Shown here: positions 1 to 6,804 of the stretch, one piece after another
Numbering within the stretch: position 1 is the stretch's first letter
How the letters are laid out: each line of letters opens with the position of its first letter
The notes under the pieces: generated by a model
What the model was told of the DNA's origin: nothing
Database searches by the model: none
The model's input: the letters and a program-made list of their open reading frames with translations, nothing else
Program-made: the position numbers and the translations under genes
Source of the DNA: CAZBQG01 sp964493945
GTDB lineage: Bacteria > Pseudomonadota > Alphaproteobacteria > Rhodospirillales > UBA2165
NCBI GenBank assembly: GCA_964493945.1
Contig: CAZBQG010000132.1
Location: forward strand, 1-12,228
Length of the DNA: 12,228 nucleotides
Direction: 5' to 3'

Positions 1-52
1 GCCACTTTTTAGTCCGCTGCGCTCGGCAGCGTCCGGCTTCGCCTTCTTCGCC
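1..52. other. Window edge, short inverted repeat, no gene
   Basis: This edge lies downstream of the minus-strand gene that ends at 53. It contains an inverted repeat, CGCTGC (15-20) and GCAGCG (26-31), a 6-bp stem with a 5-nt loop. It could fold in the transcript leaving the minus-strand gene, but on that strand no U-run follows the stem, so I do not call an intrinsic terminator. No start codon with a ribosome binding site is visible. Confidence 0.35.
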
Positions 53-433
53 TTATTGGCCTATGGTTTGGCAGTAGGCCCGCCAATTGCCAAAATCGGA
101 TATGTCCTTAAAGGATTTTTCGGCCAGTTCGCGCGGATACAGGATGCCGTTGACTTGGCGTCCATCTTCCAAGACGACTGGACCACAATATAAGTTGGGT
201 GGTTCGCCTGCTTCAATCCTGGCCCAAATTTCCTCACTCATCCGGTACATTTCGCCTGCCACCGAGATACCACCGCTCTCCACTTCGAACATTCCGGGAT
301 GGATGTCGTCCATGGAATACAACCTGTACCGGGCAGCCGTATGGAATTCTCCTAGGAATTCCGCACCAGCCAAATTTTCATGCAAAGCTAAGCCCCGCAT
401 CAATGTGCCATTCACAAAAAGATCAAATGCCAT
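53..433 (-). CDS. Gamma-glutamylcyclotransferase / AIG2-like protein
   Basis: This is a small 126-residue cytoplasmic protein of the gamma-glutamylcyclotransferase (AIG2-like) fold. The N-terminal strand and substrate loop FVNGTLMRG (residues 6-14) correspond to the family's YGTL motif. Further marks are the GGISVAGEMYRM segment (54-65) and the acidic stretch ARIEAGEPP (71-79), where Glu74 or Glu77 is the likely counterpart of the family's catalytic acid. The sequence most resembles the cyclotransferase-like domain found beside or fused to allophanate hydrolases and amidases, rather than glutathione-specific ChaC; this subfamily placement is from memory of the family. The ATG at 433 puts the first strand right at the N-terminus, as is usual, but no clear Shine-Dalgarno sequence precedes it. 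It is separated by 408 bp from the operon upstream on the same strand, so a shared transcript is uncertain. The substrate is unknown. Confidence 0.8.
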   Translation of the reverse strand: MAFDLFVNGTLMRGLALHENLAGAEFLGEFHTAARYRLYSMDDIHPGMFEVESGGISVAGEMYRMSEEIWARIEAGEPPNLYCGPVVLEDGRQVNGILYPRELAEKSFKDISDFGNWRAYCQTIGQ

Positions 434-841
434 GGTTGATCAGATTCCACACGTTCACTGGGCCTCTAAACCTGTTTCTCAAAGGATCAACAGGAAAATT
501 CCTTGGCCAACCGTGCCCAGGTTGACCGGACTAATATCGGACAAAGAGTTAATAAATTCATTGTCCATTTTGGGCAACACCCTTTCTGCTCGTTGGCTCT
601 GTCGGGTCGAGGTTGTTCCCAGGGTCGGTCGGGCCATTCATTATGTGGCACCTCATGTGCGCGAAACCCGGTTTGAAGGATCGACGGCCATGCTGCTACG
701 TGGTGAGGACCGGCACGGATTTTGGGGCAAGGATCCTGGGCCCAGGCAAGATTTCGACCCAGCCTGCATCCAGGCCATGCATGATACGCGGGATCTTTAT
801 CTGACCGCGACGGCCGACAAGATCGCCGACGGTGGACGCAG
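434..841. other. 408-bp gap with no confident gene; possible small or decayed plus-strand ORF
   Basis: No gene can be assigned with confidence. The plus-strand frame is open from 432 through the TAG at 843-845, which overlaps the TAA of the minus-strand PilZ gene. The second half (about 640-845) has moderately protein-like codons and many Asp, Gly and Ala residues, ending in TADKIADGGRS. A possible start is the ATG at 690, about 9 nt after AGGA, which would give a 52-residue product. The first half (432-600) is AT-richer with poor codon bias, and ATG 432 lies inside the CATG that also starts the divergent gene, which argues against a start there. The minus-strand frame at 487-900 is rich in Arg, Pro, Cys and Trp and looks like a shadow. 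The gap could hold the PilZ operon's 3' end, the promoter for the 53-433 gene, and perhaps a gene remnant. Confidence 0.3.
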
Positions 842-1198
842 TTAGTCTTCTTTGTCTTCCTCGATGGCGACATTGTTGGCGGCGGCCATGATCTGGGCAA
901 TCAGTTCTTTTTCACCCTCGGTGGTGATGTCCAGTTTGATGGCGATGGAGGTTTCCAAGGACCGGATGACCTTGCCTTTCAGAGAGCCTATTTTGTCCAC
1001 ATCCACTTCCACCTGATCATCAGGTTTGAAGGGATTCTCCCCCTCGCCCGTGGGATAAACGAATCCCAAGGGAAGCCCGCTTGCGGAAATATCCTTGAGC
1101 AATCCGCCATGGACCAGATCGCCTTCCCGGGCGACGGCCAATTTTTTCAGATCCACCCGCATGCGGTCGCGGATTTCATTTACTTCGGTGGCGTTCAT
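842..1198 (-). CDS. PilZ-domain protein (predicted c-di-GMP receptor)
   Basis: This is a 118-residue single-domain PilZ protein. Both parts of the c-di-GMP signature are present: RxxxR as RDRMR (residues 10-14) and DxSxxG as DISASG (36-41), about 22 residues apart, as in canonical binders. The rest is predicted beta-barrel with a charged C-terminal helix ending in EEDKED. No membrane segment or extra domain is visible, so it probably acts in the cytoplasm through a partner. Start ATG 1198 has an upstream GAGGAAGGA ribosome binding site that overlaps the stop of the upstream hydrolase gene; the gap is 12 bp. It is the last gene of the molybdenum-hydroxylase operon, an unusual place for a c-di-GMP effector. 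PilZ assignment is firm on the two motifs; the target is unknown. Confidence 0.85.
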   Translation of the reverse strand: MNATEVNEIRDRMRVDLKKLAVAREGDLVHGGLLKDISASGLPLGFVYPTGEGENPFKPDDQVEVDVDKIGSLKGKVIRSLETSIAIKLDITTEGEKELIAQIMAAANNVAIEEDKED

Positions 1199-1210
1199 GA
1201 CGATCCTTCC

Positions 1211-2005
1211 TCAAAAGCCTGCCAGAAATTCATCCAGAACCTTCTGGAAATCTTCCGGGTTTTCAAGAGCGGTGATATGGCCGGCATTGGGAATGATCAC
1301 ATGCTTGGCGCCTGGAATTTTACCCGTCACCTCGGCCAATGCATCGGGCGGCGCGCCTTTGTCCTGGGCCCCGCCCAGAACCAGAGTGGGCACCTTGATC
1401 TGATGGAGAATAGAACCGAAAGCCAGTTTCTTTAGCGCTTCGCAGCACCCTTCATGGCCGACGGGATCGGTGTTACGGACCATGTCCCGAACCTTGTCCA
1501 GCACGGGCAGGTTAGCCGCTACACTTTTCGCCGTGAACCATCTCTCCACGGTGGACTCCACCAGGCCCTCCATCCCTTTTTCCCGCGCCGTATCGATACG
1601 GTATTGGAAATAATCGGCGTAATCGGGCGGCGCGTCTGGCCGGGAATCACAAGCCGTCAGGGAAATCACCCGGTCCGGATAGCGGGCCGCCATCCCGTAT
1701 CCCATCATGCCGCCGATGGACAAGCCGACCCAATGGCTGGTCTGGATGCCGAGGGCGTCCCACAAGCCGATGGCGTTTTCGATCAGCATATCGAAGCTGT
1801 AGGGGCCGGGAGGGGCGCTGGTTGCGCCATGGCCTGGATGATCGAACCGCAGCACCCTGAACCGGCCACTCAGATTACTTGCCACATCGTCCCAAAGGGT
1901 CAGATTATTGGCCAGCGCATGGGAGAGGGTGACCCAGGGCGCGCCTTCTTTTCCACCAATTTCGTAATTATAGTCAATGCCGTTTACTTCGATCTGAGGC
2001 GCCAC
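1211..2005 (-). CDS. Alpha/beta hydrolase, 3-oxoadipate enol-lactonase-like
   Basis: This 264-residue protein has the length and layout of the PcaD-like enol-lactonase and C-C hydrolase group. The nucleophile elbow is GLSIGG with Ser96 (residues 94-99). The likely acid is Asp215 in GGAQDKGAPP and the base is His243 in NAGHITALENP. The oxyanion region SHALANNLTLW (28-38) and the segment RFDHPGHGAT (53-62) are typical of the PcaD branch. The start is a GTG at 2003-2005, preceded by GGAG with 7-nt spacing. It lies 15 bp downstream of the [2Fe-2S] subunit gene in the same operon, so it probably opens a lactone, enol ester or CoA thioester made after hydroxylation. The true substrate need not be 3-oxoadipate enol-lactone, because no other protocatechuate-branch genes are present. 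Confidence 0.85.
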   Translation of the reverse strand: MAPQIEVNGIDYNYEIGGKEGAPWVTLSHALANNLTLWDDVASNLSGRFRVLRFDHPGHGATSAPPGPYSFDMLIENAIGLWDALGIQTSHWVGLSIGGMMGYGMAARYPDRVISLTACDSRPDAPPDYADYFQYRIDTAREKGMEGLVESTVERWFTAKSVAANLPVLDKVRDMVRNTDPVGHEGCCEALKKLAFGSILHQIKVPTLVLGGAQDKGAPPDALAEVTGKIPGAKHVIIPNAGHITALENPEDFQKVLDEFLAGF

Positions 2006-2020
2006 TTTTGTTCTCCAAAA

Positions 2021-2518
2021 TTATTTTTCAGGTGCAAGCCCCGCCACCTCAAGGGCGGCTTCCATGATGCCGGTATAGCCCGTGCACCGGCAAAGATGGC
2101 CGCCGACCACATCCTCGATCTGCTCCCGGCTTGGTTTGGGGGTGAGGTCGAACAGATTGGTCAGGGACATGAGAATGCCGGGCGTGCAATAGCCGCATTG
2201 CAGGGCATGATGTTTCTGGAAGGCTTTTTGCAAAGGCGTGGGTTCGCCGTCCGCGCCACCCAGCCCTTCCACCGTTTCAATTTCCAAACCTTCCGCCTGA
2301 ACCGCCAAAAACAGGCAGGACCGCACGGCCTTGCCTTCCACACGGATGGTGCAGGCGCCGCAGATGCCGTGCTCGCACCCCACATGGGTTCCGGTCTCAC
2401 CCAATTCTTGGCGTAAAAAATCCGATAGCAACATGCGGGGCCCCGCATAGCCGGAAGCGGGTTCCCCGTTCAGGGTGAAGCTCACCGGGTGGCGTCCGTT
2501 TTTGTTTAATTGGCGCAT
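2021..2518 (-). CDS. [2Fe-2S] small subunit of a CO dehydrogenase/xanthine dehydrogenase-type hydroxylase
   Basis: This 165-residue electron-transfer subunit carries two [2Fe-2S] clusters between the molybdenum centre and FAD. The N-terminal plant-ferredoxin-type cluster is bound by Cys48, Cys53, Cys56 (CEHGICGAC) and Cys68. The C-terminal four-helix cluster is bound by Cys108, Cys111 (CGYCTPG), Cys143 and Cys145 (CRCTGY). All eight ligands are present and the length is normal for CoxS/HcrC/NdhS-type subunits. The start at 2518 lies inside the end of the FAD-subunit gene (13-bp overlap) and is preceded by GGAGGAGG, so translation is likely coupled. There is no Tat signal, so the enzyme should be cytoplasmic. 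Family is certain; the substrate cannot be assigned from this subunit. Confidence 0.95.
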   Translation of the reverse strand: MRQLNKNGRHPVSFTLNGEPASGYAGPRMLLSDFLRQELGETGTHVGCEHGICGACTIRVEGKAVRSCLFLAVQAEGLEIETVEGLGGADGEPTPLQKAFQKHHALQCGYCTPGILMSLTNLFDLTPKPSREQIEDVVGGHLCRCTGYTGIMEAALEVAGLAPEK

Positions 2519-3330
2519 GCCAAGGCCTCCTCCAGAACCGTACGGCCAAGCCGCCGGACAATTTGTCGCCGGTATTTGGCGGTGGCATGGATGTCGTCAT
2601 CGCCTTCCATGTCCCAGGCGAAAGCATTCAGTGCCTCATCCAGCCCGTCCGGCCCGGTTTGCCAATCGCGCACCGCCGGCTGGGGGGCGACACCGCCGAC
2701 GCCCAGTCGCAGATTGCTACCGTCGGCAATGCCCACCAGGCCGACGATGGCGAAATCACCATGCCTGCGGGCCACCTCGGCGAAGGCATATCCGGCACCG
2801 GGCCGGGCCAGGGGAAAGCGGGCGGCGGTGATCAGCTCGTCCGGCTGGCGTTCGGTGCTCAGCATGCCGCTTTGGAATTCGGAGGCTTTCAAAATACGCT
2901 CGCCCTGGGCAGAGCGCAAAACAACCTCGCCCTCCAGACTGGCCAGGCACAGGGGCAATTCGGAGCTGGGATCGGCATGGGCCAATGATCCGCAAACCGT
3001 GCCCCGGTTGCGGGTCTGAAAATGCCCGATATTGGGCATGGCCTTGGCCAGCAGGGGCTGGATTTCAGCCAGGTCGGGATGGTCCAGAAGTGTGGCCTGG
3101 GTGATGGCGGCGCCGACTTCCAGGTATTCATCCTGGACGGCCACTTGCCCCAATTCATCCAGCCTGGCGATATCCAGCAGCATTTCCGCACTGGCCATGC
3201 GCAGATTAAGCATGGCCATCAGGGATTGGCCGCCGGCAATCACATGAACGGAATCGCCGTGCTCTGCCAGTAGGGACAGGGCTTCATCCAGATTGTCCGG
3301 CCGGTAATATTCAAAATTTCCCGGCTTCAT
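2506..3330 (-). CDS. FAD-binding medium subunit of the molybdenum hydroxylase (CoxM-like)
   Basis: This 274-residue subunit belongs to the CoxM/xanthine dehydrogenase FAD family and passes electrons from the Fe-S clusters to an external acceptor. The N-terminus FEYYRPDNLDEALSLL is typical. The two FAD loops are AGGQSL (residues 32-37) and TVCGSLAHADP (111-121), with Cys113 where many relatives have Gly. The C-terminal segment KYRRQIVRRLGRTVLEEAL (252-270) matches the usual end of the family. The ATG at 3330 overlaps the TGA of the large-subunit gene as ATGA, with GGGAG just upstream, so translation is probably coupled. No inserted [4Fe-4S] loop of the 4-hydroxybenzoyl-CoA reductase type is visible, which favours hydroxylation over ring-reductive chemistry. 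That is inference, because the loop is judged only by length and absence of a Cys cluster. Confidence 0.93.
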   Translation of the reverse strand: MKPGNFEYYRPDNLDEALSLLAEHGDSVHVIAGGQSLMAMLNLRMASAEMLLDIARLDELGQVAVQDEYLEVGAAITQATLLDHPDLAEIQPLLAKAMPNIGHFQTRNRGTVCGSLAHADPSSELPLCLASLEGEVVLRSAQGERILKASEFQSGMLSTERQPDELITAARFPLARPGAGYAFAEVARRHGDFAIVGLVGIADGSNLRLGVGGVAPQPAVRDWQTGPDGLDEALNAFAWDMEGDDDIHATAKYRRQIVRRLGRTVLEEALACAN

Positions 3331-5759
3331 GACGTTGCTCCCGATGGTCTGGGTGGTTCATCCTGGTTCAGCAATTCATGGATACGTTTGGGCGTCAGGG
3401 GCAATTCCTCAACGCTCACCCCAAGGGCATCGGAAACCGCATTAGCGATACAGACCGGCGTCGACATGCAATTGCCTTCGGCCATTCCCTTGGCCCCCAG
3501 CGGCGTGAAGGGCGACGGGGATTCCATATGCAGGATTTCCGGCTTGGGCACCTCGCCGACGGTGGGGATCAGATAATCGGCGAAGGTTGCGGTCAGGAAA
3601 TTGCCCTCGGCGTCATTGATGAATTCTTCGTGCAATGCCGTACCCACGCCCTGGGCGAAAGAACCCAGCACCTGGCCTTCGGCGATCAGCGGGTTCAGAA
3701 GCTTGCCCGCATCATGCATGGTGACATAGCTGTCAATGCGTACCATGGCCGTGACCGGGTCCACTTCTATTCCGCACATATCGAAAACGAAGCTATAAGT
3801 GAGCGAGGTATTGTTCTCATCACCCGGCGTGGTGGCTTCCAGTTCGGGCGGCGTCCAGCTTGCCGTTTCGCGCAGGCCTGCGCTCATACCGTCGGGCAGT
3901 TCGGCAGGCGCCCAATGGGCCGTGCCCGCCACCCGGCCCAAGGACACGGCATTATCTGGATTGTCCCTGGCGTGGATTTTGCCGCCGGAAAATTCGATGT
4001 TTTCCGCCTTGGTGTTGAGATTCTTGGCGGCAATTTGCGCCAATTTATCGCGCACCTGTCCGGCGGCCATATGGGTGGCGACGGCGGTCCCCGGCGTGAA
4101 GCGGCACGAATAAGTGCCCGCCGCGATGGACCATTGGTCTTTTTGCGTATCCAGTTCCGTATTCACCATGACGTCTTGGGGCCTGAGCCCCAATTGATCC
4201 GCCACGATCTGGGCCAGCACGGTTTCATGGCCCTGGCCCTGGGGCGTGCAATCGGCGGTGATGGAGACCGTGCCCATGGGTTCCACATTGACCGTGGCCA
4301 TGGAAATAGCGCCGTTCTTGGGCCCGGCCCTGGCCCGGTCTTCGGCGGTCAAAAGGGTGCTGAGATAGCCCATATTGGACATGCCCGGCTCGACGATGGA
4401 AGCAAAACCGATGCCGTAGAGCTTGCCTTCGGCCCGCGCCTCGCCGCGCCTTTTCAGCAAATCTTCCAGGCGGTTGTCCCCGGTGGTGATCTCCAGGGCC
4501 TTTTGGTAATCGCCAGAGTCTATCAGCGATCCGGCAGCCGCCCGGTAAGGGAACGACCCCGCCGGGATCAGATTTTTGCCCATGACTTCCAGATGATCCA
4601 GACCCAGCTCCTGGGCGATATGATGGGTCATGCGCTCCAGGGCGAAAAACAATTGGGGGCCACCGAAACCACGCACCAGACCCGCCGGCATCTTGTTGGA
4701 AATAACGATCTTGTTGGTAATAGCCACATTGGCAATGTCATAGGCACCGGTGATGGATCCCTGCATGCGGTACAACGGCCCAGGCATGGGGGCCCGCAAA
4801 AAAGCGCCGTAATCGTCAAGCTGGTCGAAACGGAGCCCGGTGATGGTGCCGTCACTGGCAACCGCGGCTTCCAGGGTGGTCACCCGGTTGGGACAAGTAT
4901 TGGCGGCAACCAGATGTTCGAACCGGTCCTCGACCCATTTGATGGGGCGCCTGGTGATTTTGGAAGCCAGGCTCATGAGCACGATATAGGGAAACACCTG
5001 AAGCTTGATGCCGAAGCTGCCACCTGAATCGGCGGGCGTGCGCAGCCTAAGCTTGGCGCCGGGCACCCTGAGCGAGCGCGACATCACCGGATGGGTGCTG
5101 TAGGGCCCCTGGAAATTGGAAAACACGTCATAGGAATCTTTTTCAGGAAGATATTCCGCATGAACGAAGAAATTCTCCATGGGCATATAGGAATGGCGCG
5201 AAAAGCGCGTGGTCATTGAAAATTGATGATCGGCCTTGGCGAACGCCCCTTCGGGATCGCCAAAGGTAAAGTCCCTGACCGAAACCAGATTGGTGCCGGC
5301 CTCTTCATGGACCAGGGGGGCGCCATCCGTGGCCGCCTCTTCCGGGTCCACCGCCGCCGGCAATTGCTTATAGGTGACTAAAATTTCTTCCAGCGCGTCT
5401 TCCGCCTGATAGCGGCCGTCCGCAATGACCAGGGCCACCGGTTCGCCCACATAGCGCACCCGCCCGACGGCCAGGGACCATTGATGCAAGGGCTGGCGGA
5501 GCGCCATCAAAAAAGGATCGGAAAGCTCTTTTATGTCTTCGCCCGTGATCACCGCGCTCACGCCCGGCATGGCCAGGGCAGAGGCGCTATCGATACCCCC
5601 GATCTCGGCATGGGCGTAGGGCGAGCGTAAAATGGCTGCGTTCAAGGTGCGGATTGAGACAGGCAGGTCATCGGCGAAACACCCCCTGCCCCGCAGCAAG
5701 CGAAGATCTTCCACCCGTTCGAGGGGTTGGCCAACATTGGGCGCACTGGGTTCGGTCAT
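3327..5759 (-). CDS. Molybdopterin-binding large subunit of a xanthine dehydrogenase-family hydroxylase
   Basis: This 810-residue catalytic subunit binds the molybdenum pyranopterin cytosine dinucleotide cofactor and hydroxylates a carbon using water. The N-terminus GQPLERVEDLRLLRGRGCFADD is standard for the CoxL-like family. Visible cofactor or active-site elements are GGSFGIK (246-252), LVRGFGGPQ (361-369), QGQGHE (507-512) and GAKGMAEGN (755-763). Glu761 is the expected catalytic base; the usual GVGE is GMAE here. The loop at 361-369 reads like the RGFGGPQ of xanthine and aldehyde oxidoreductases, with Arg363 matching the substrate-binding Arg. It lacks the AYxCSFR motif of true form I CO dehydrogenase, so CO oxidation is unlikely. 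First gene of the operon, expressed from the 5760-5895 spacer. No maturation genes (XdhC, CoxF or MobA types) are in the window. The substrate is unknown, with an acyl-CoA or a heteroaromatic acid plausible from context. Confidence 0.92.
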   Translation of the reverse strand: MTEPSAPNVGQPLERVEDLRLLRGRGCFADDLPVSIRTLNAAILRSPYAHAEIGGIDSASALAMPGVSAVITGEDIKELSDPFLMALRQPLHQWSLAVGRVRYVGEPVALVIADGRYQAEDALEEILVTYKQLPAAVDPEEAATDGAPLVHEEAGTNLVSVRDFTFGDPEGAFAKADHQFSMTTRFSRHSYMPMENFFVHAEYLPEKDSYDVFSNFQGPYSTHPVMSRSLRVPGAKLRLRTPADSGGSFGIKLQVFPYIVLMSLASKITRRPIKWVEDRFEHLVAANTCPNRVTTLEAAVASDGTITGLRFDQLDDYGAFLRAPMPGPLYRMQGSITGAYDIANVAITNKIVISNKMPAGLVRGFGGPQLFFALERMTHHIAQELGLDHLEVMGKNLIPAGSFPYRAAAGSLIDSGDYQKALEITTGDNRLEDLLKRRGEARAEGKLYGIGFASIVEPGMSNMGYLSTLLTAEDRARAGPKNGAISMATVNVEPMGTVSITADCTPQGQGHETVLAQIVADQLGLRPQDVMVNTELDTQKDQWSIAAGTYSCRFTPGTAVATHMAAGQVRDKLAQIAAKNLNTKAENIEFSGGKIHARDNPDNAVSLGRVAGTAHWAPAELPDGMSAGLRETASWTPPELEATTPGDENNTSLTYSFVFDMCGIEVDPVTAMVRIDSYVTMHDAGKLLNPLIAEGQVLGSFAQGVGTALHEEFINDAEGNFLTATFADYLIPTVGEVPKPEILHMESPSPFTPLGAKGMAEGNCMSTPVCIANAVSDALGVSVEELPLTPKRIHELLNQDEPPRPSGATS

Positions 5760-5895
5760 TTTTAGGTTATCCCCCTAGCCTTGTAATCTGGGCGGACTAT
5801 AGACAATGGGATTTGCCATAGAAAGTCCATTTGCCCCTTGGGGGTCCATCCTCTAGAGTCCGGCGCTCCAAATTACCCATCATCCGAGGCCAAGA
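5760..5895. promoter_or_regulatory. Divergent promoter region with candidate operator repeats
   Basis: This 136-bp spacer must carry promoters for the leftward hydroxylase operon and the rightward hydrolase. It contains an inverted repeat GGACT (5794-5798) and AGTCC (5824-5828), centred at 5811. GTCCAT occurs at 5825-5830 and again at 5844-5849, 19 bp apart, and a related AGTCCGG lies at 5857-5863. CCCC-TT-GGGG (5834-5843) and the palindrome CTCTAGAG (5851-5858) are also present. On the left the minus-strand start is preceded by AGGGGGAT about 10 nt away. On the right GAGG (5885-5888) precedes ATG 5896. No convincing sigma-70 hexamer pair stands out and no regulator gene is in the window. That this is a promoter region is a safe inference; individual operators are tentative. 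Confidence 0.45.
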
Positions 5896-6804
5896 ATGCT
5901 CCAATCAACGCCCACCCCGCACCAAAAATTCAATCTGACCATGAGCGACGGGGCCATCATCCATATGCGCCGCCACGGCAATCCCGATGGGGTCCGCCTG
6001 TTCATCACCCATGGCAACGGCTTCGCCGTCGATGGCTTGCTGCCCTTTTGGGAGCTGCTGTTGAATGATTTCGACCTGATCATTTTCGATATGCGCAATC
6101 ACGGCCAGAACACGCCAACCGGCGCCGATGGCCATAATTACGCCCAGATGTCGCAAGACCTGGAAAGCGTCTTTCAAGGGGTCAACAAGGAATTGGGCGT
6201 CAAAACCAATATCGGTATTTTCCATTCCATGTCTTCGCGGGCCGCCATGAAACACGCCACCGAAATCGGCTGGCGCTGGGACGGGCTGGCGCTTTACGAC
6301 CCACCCAATGTGCCCCTGCCTGGACACGCCCAGTATGAGCGCATGGGCAAGTTCGAGCGTAAGCTGGTGGAATTCTCCATGAACCGTCCGGACCGGTTTT
6401 CCGATCCCTCCGAACTGGTGGAAAACTATAAAAAAGGGGGACGGAGTTGGGTCGAGGGTGCCCATGAATTGATGGCCAAGGCCGTACTCCGTCAGGAAAG
6501 TGAAACCGGCGATTGGGTCCTGACCTGTCAGCGGGAATTGGAAGCATCCATTTATCTGGCGGCCATGACGCTCAATTTATGGCCCAACGCAAATGAATTC
6601 GGCGGACCGGTGAAACTGATCGGGGCGGACCCGGATATGGAGCGCGCCCCCGCCACCGCCAGGACCAATCAGGCGCTGGGAGAGGAAATGGGCTATGATT
6701 ACGAGGCCGTTCCGGGCACCGGGCATCTGCTTCAGATCGAAAAGCCGGTGGAATGCGCCGCCGTGCTCAGGAATTTCCTGAAAGAAAACAAGCTGACGGC
6801 CTGA
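5896..6804 (+). CDS. Alpha/beta hydrolase with atypical nucleophile elbow
   Basis: This 302-residue protein has an alpha/beta-hydrolase layout: the oxyanion-hole loop ITHGNGFAVDGL (37-48), the strand-loop IIFDMRNHGQNT (62-73), the nucleophile region GIFHSMSS (107-114), the likely acid Asp245 in IGADPD, and the base His277 in GTGHLLQIEKP. The elbow reads Phe-His-Ser111-Met-Ser, so both glycines of the usual GxSxG are replaced, although Ser111 and the His-Ser-Met core remain. The cap region (about 135-225) is rich in Trp, Glu and Arg. The start at 5896 has GAGG at suitable spacing and puts the first strand at residues 11-24. It is divergent from the hydroxylase operon and abuts the PrpF-like gene tail to tail. 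It probably hydrolyses an ester, thioester or lactone intermediate of the same pathway. The substrate is not recognisable. Confidence 0.82.
   Translation: MLQSTPTPHQKFNLTMSDGAIIHMRRHGNPDGVRLFITHGNGFAVDGLLPFWELLLNDFDLIIFDMRNHGQNTPTGADGHNYAQMSQDLESVFQGVNKELGVKTNIGIFHSMSSRAAMKHATEIGWRWDGLALYDPPNVPLPGHAQYERMGKFERKLVEFSMNRPDRFSDPSELVENYKKGGRSWVEGAHELMAKAVLRQESETGDWVLTCQRELEASIYLAAMTLNLWPNANEFGGPVKLIGADPDMERAPATARTNQALGEEMGYDYEAVPGTGHLLQIEKPVECAAVLRNFLKENKLTA

Noticed and set aside
6..31. Intrinsic terminator after the 53-433 gene
   Set aside because: The stem is only 6 bp, and on the minus strand it is followed by GACTAAAAAG and not a U-run.
1454..2416. Plus-strand open frame of 320 codons
   Set aside because: It is antisense to the hydrolase and the [2Fe-2S] subunit, spans their junction, and has no ribosome binding site or recognisable motif.
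3378..5027. Long plus-strand open frame of 549 codons
   Set aside because: It lies wholly antisense to the molybdopterin large subunit, whose motifs are complete. Its His-, Gly- and Arg-rich composition is typical of a shadow frame in GC-rich DNA.
3327..5759. Form I aerobic CO dehydrogenase large subunit
   Set aside because: The AYxCSFR copper-site motif is absent; the loop reads LVRGFGGPQ.
5905..6465. Minus-strand frame of 186 codons opposite the second hydrolase
   Set aside because: Shadow of the real gene; composition is biased and it has no initiation signal.
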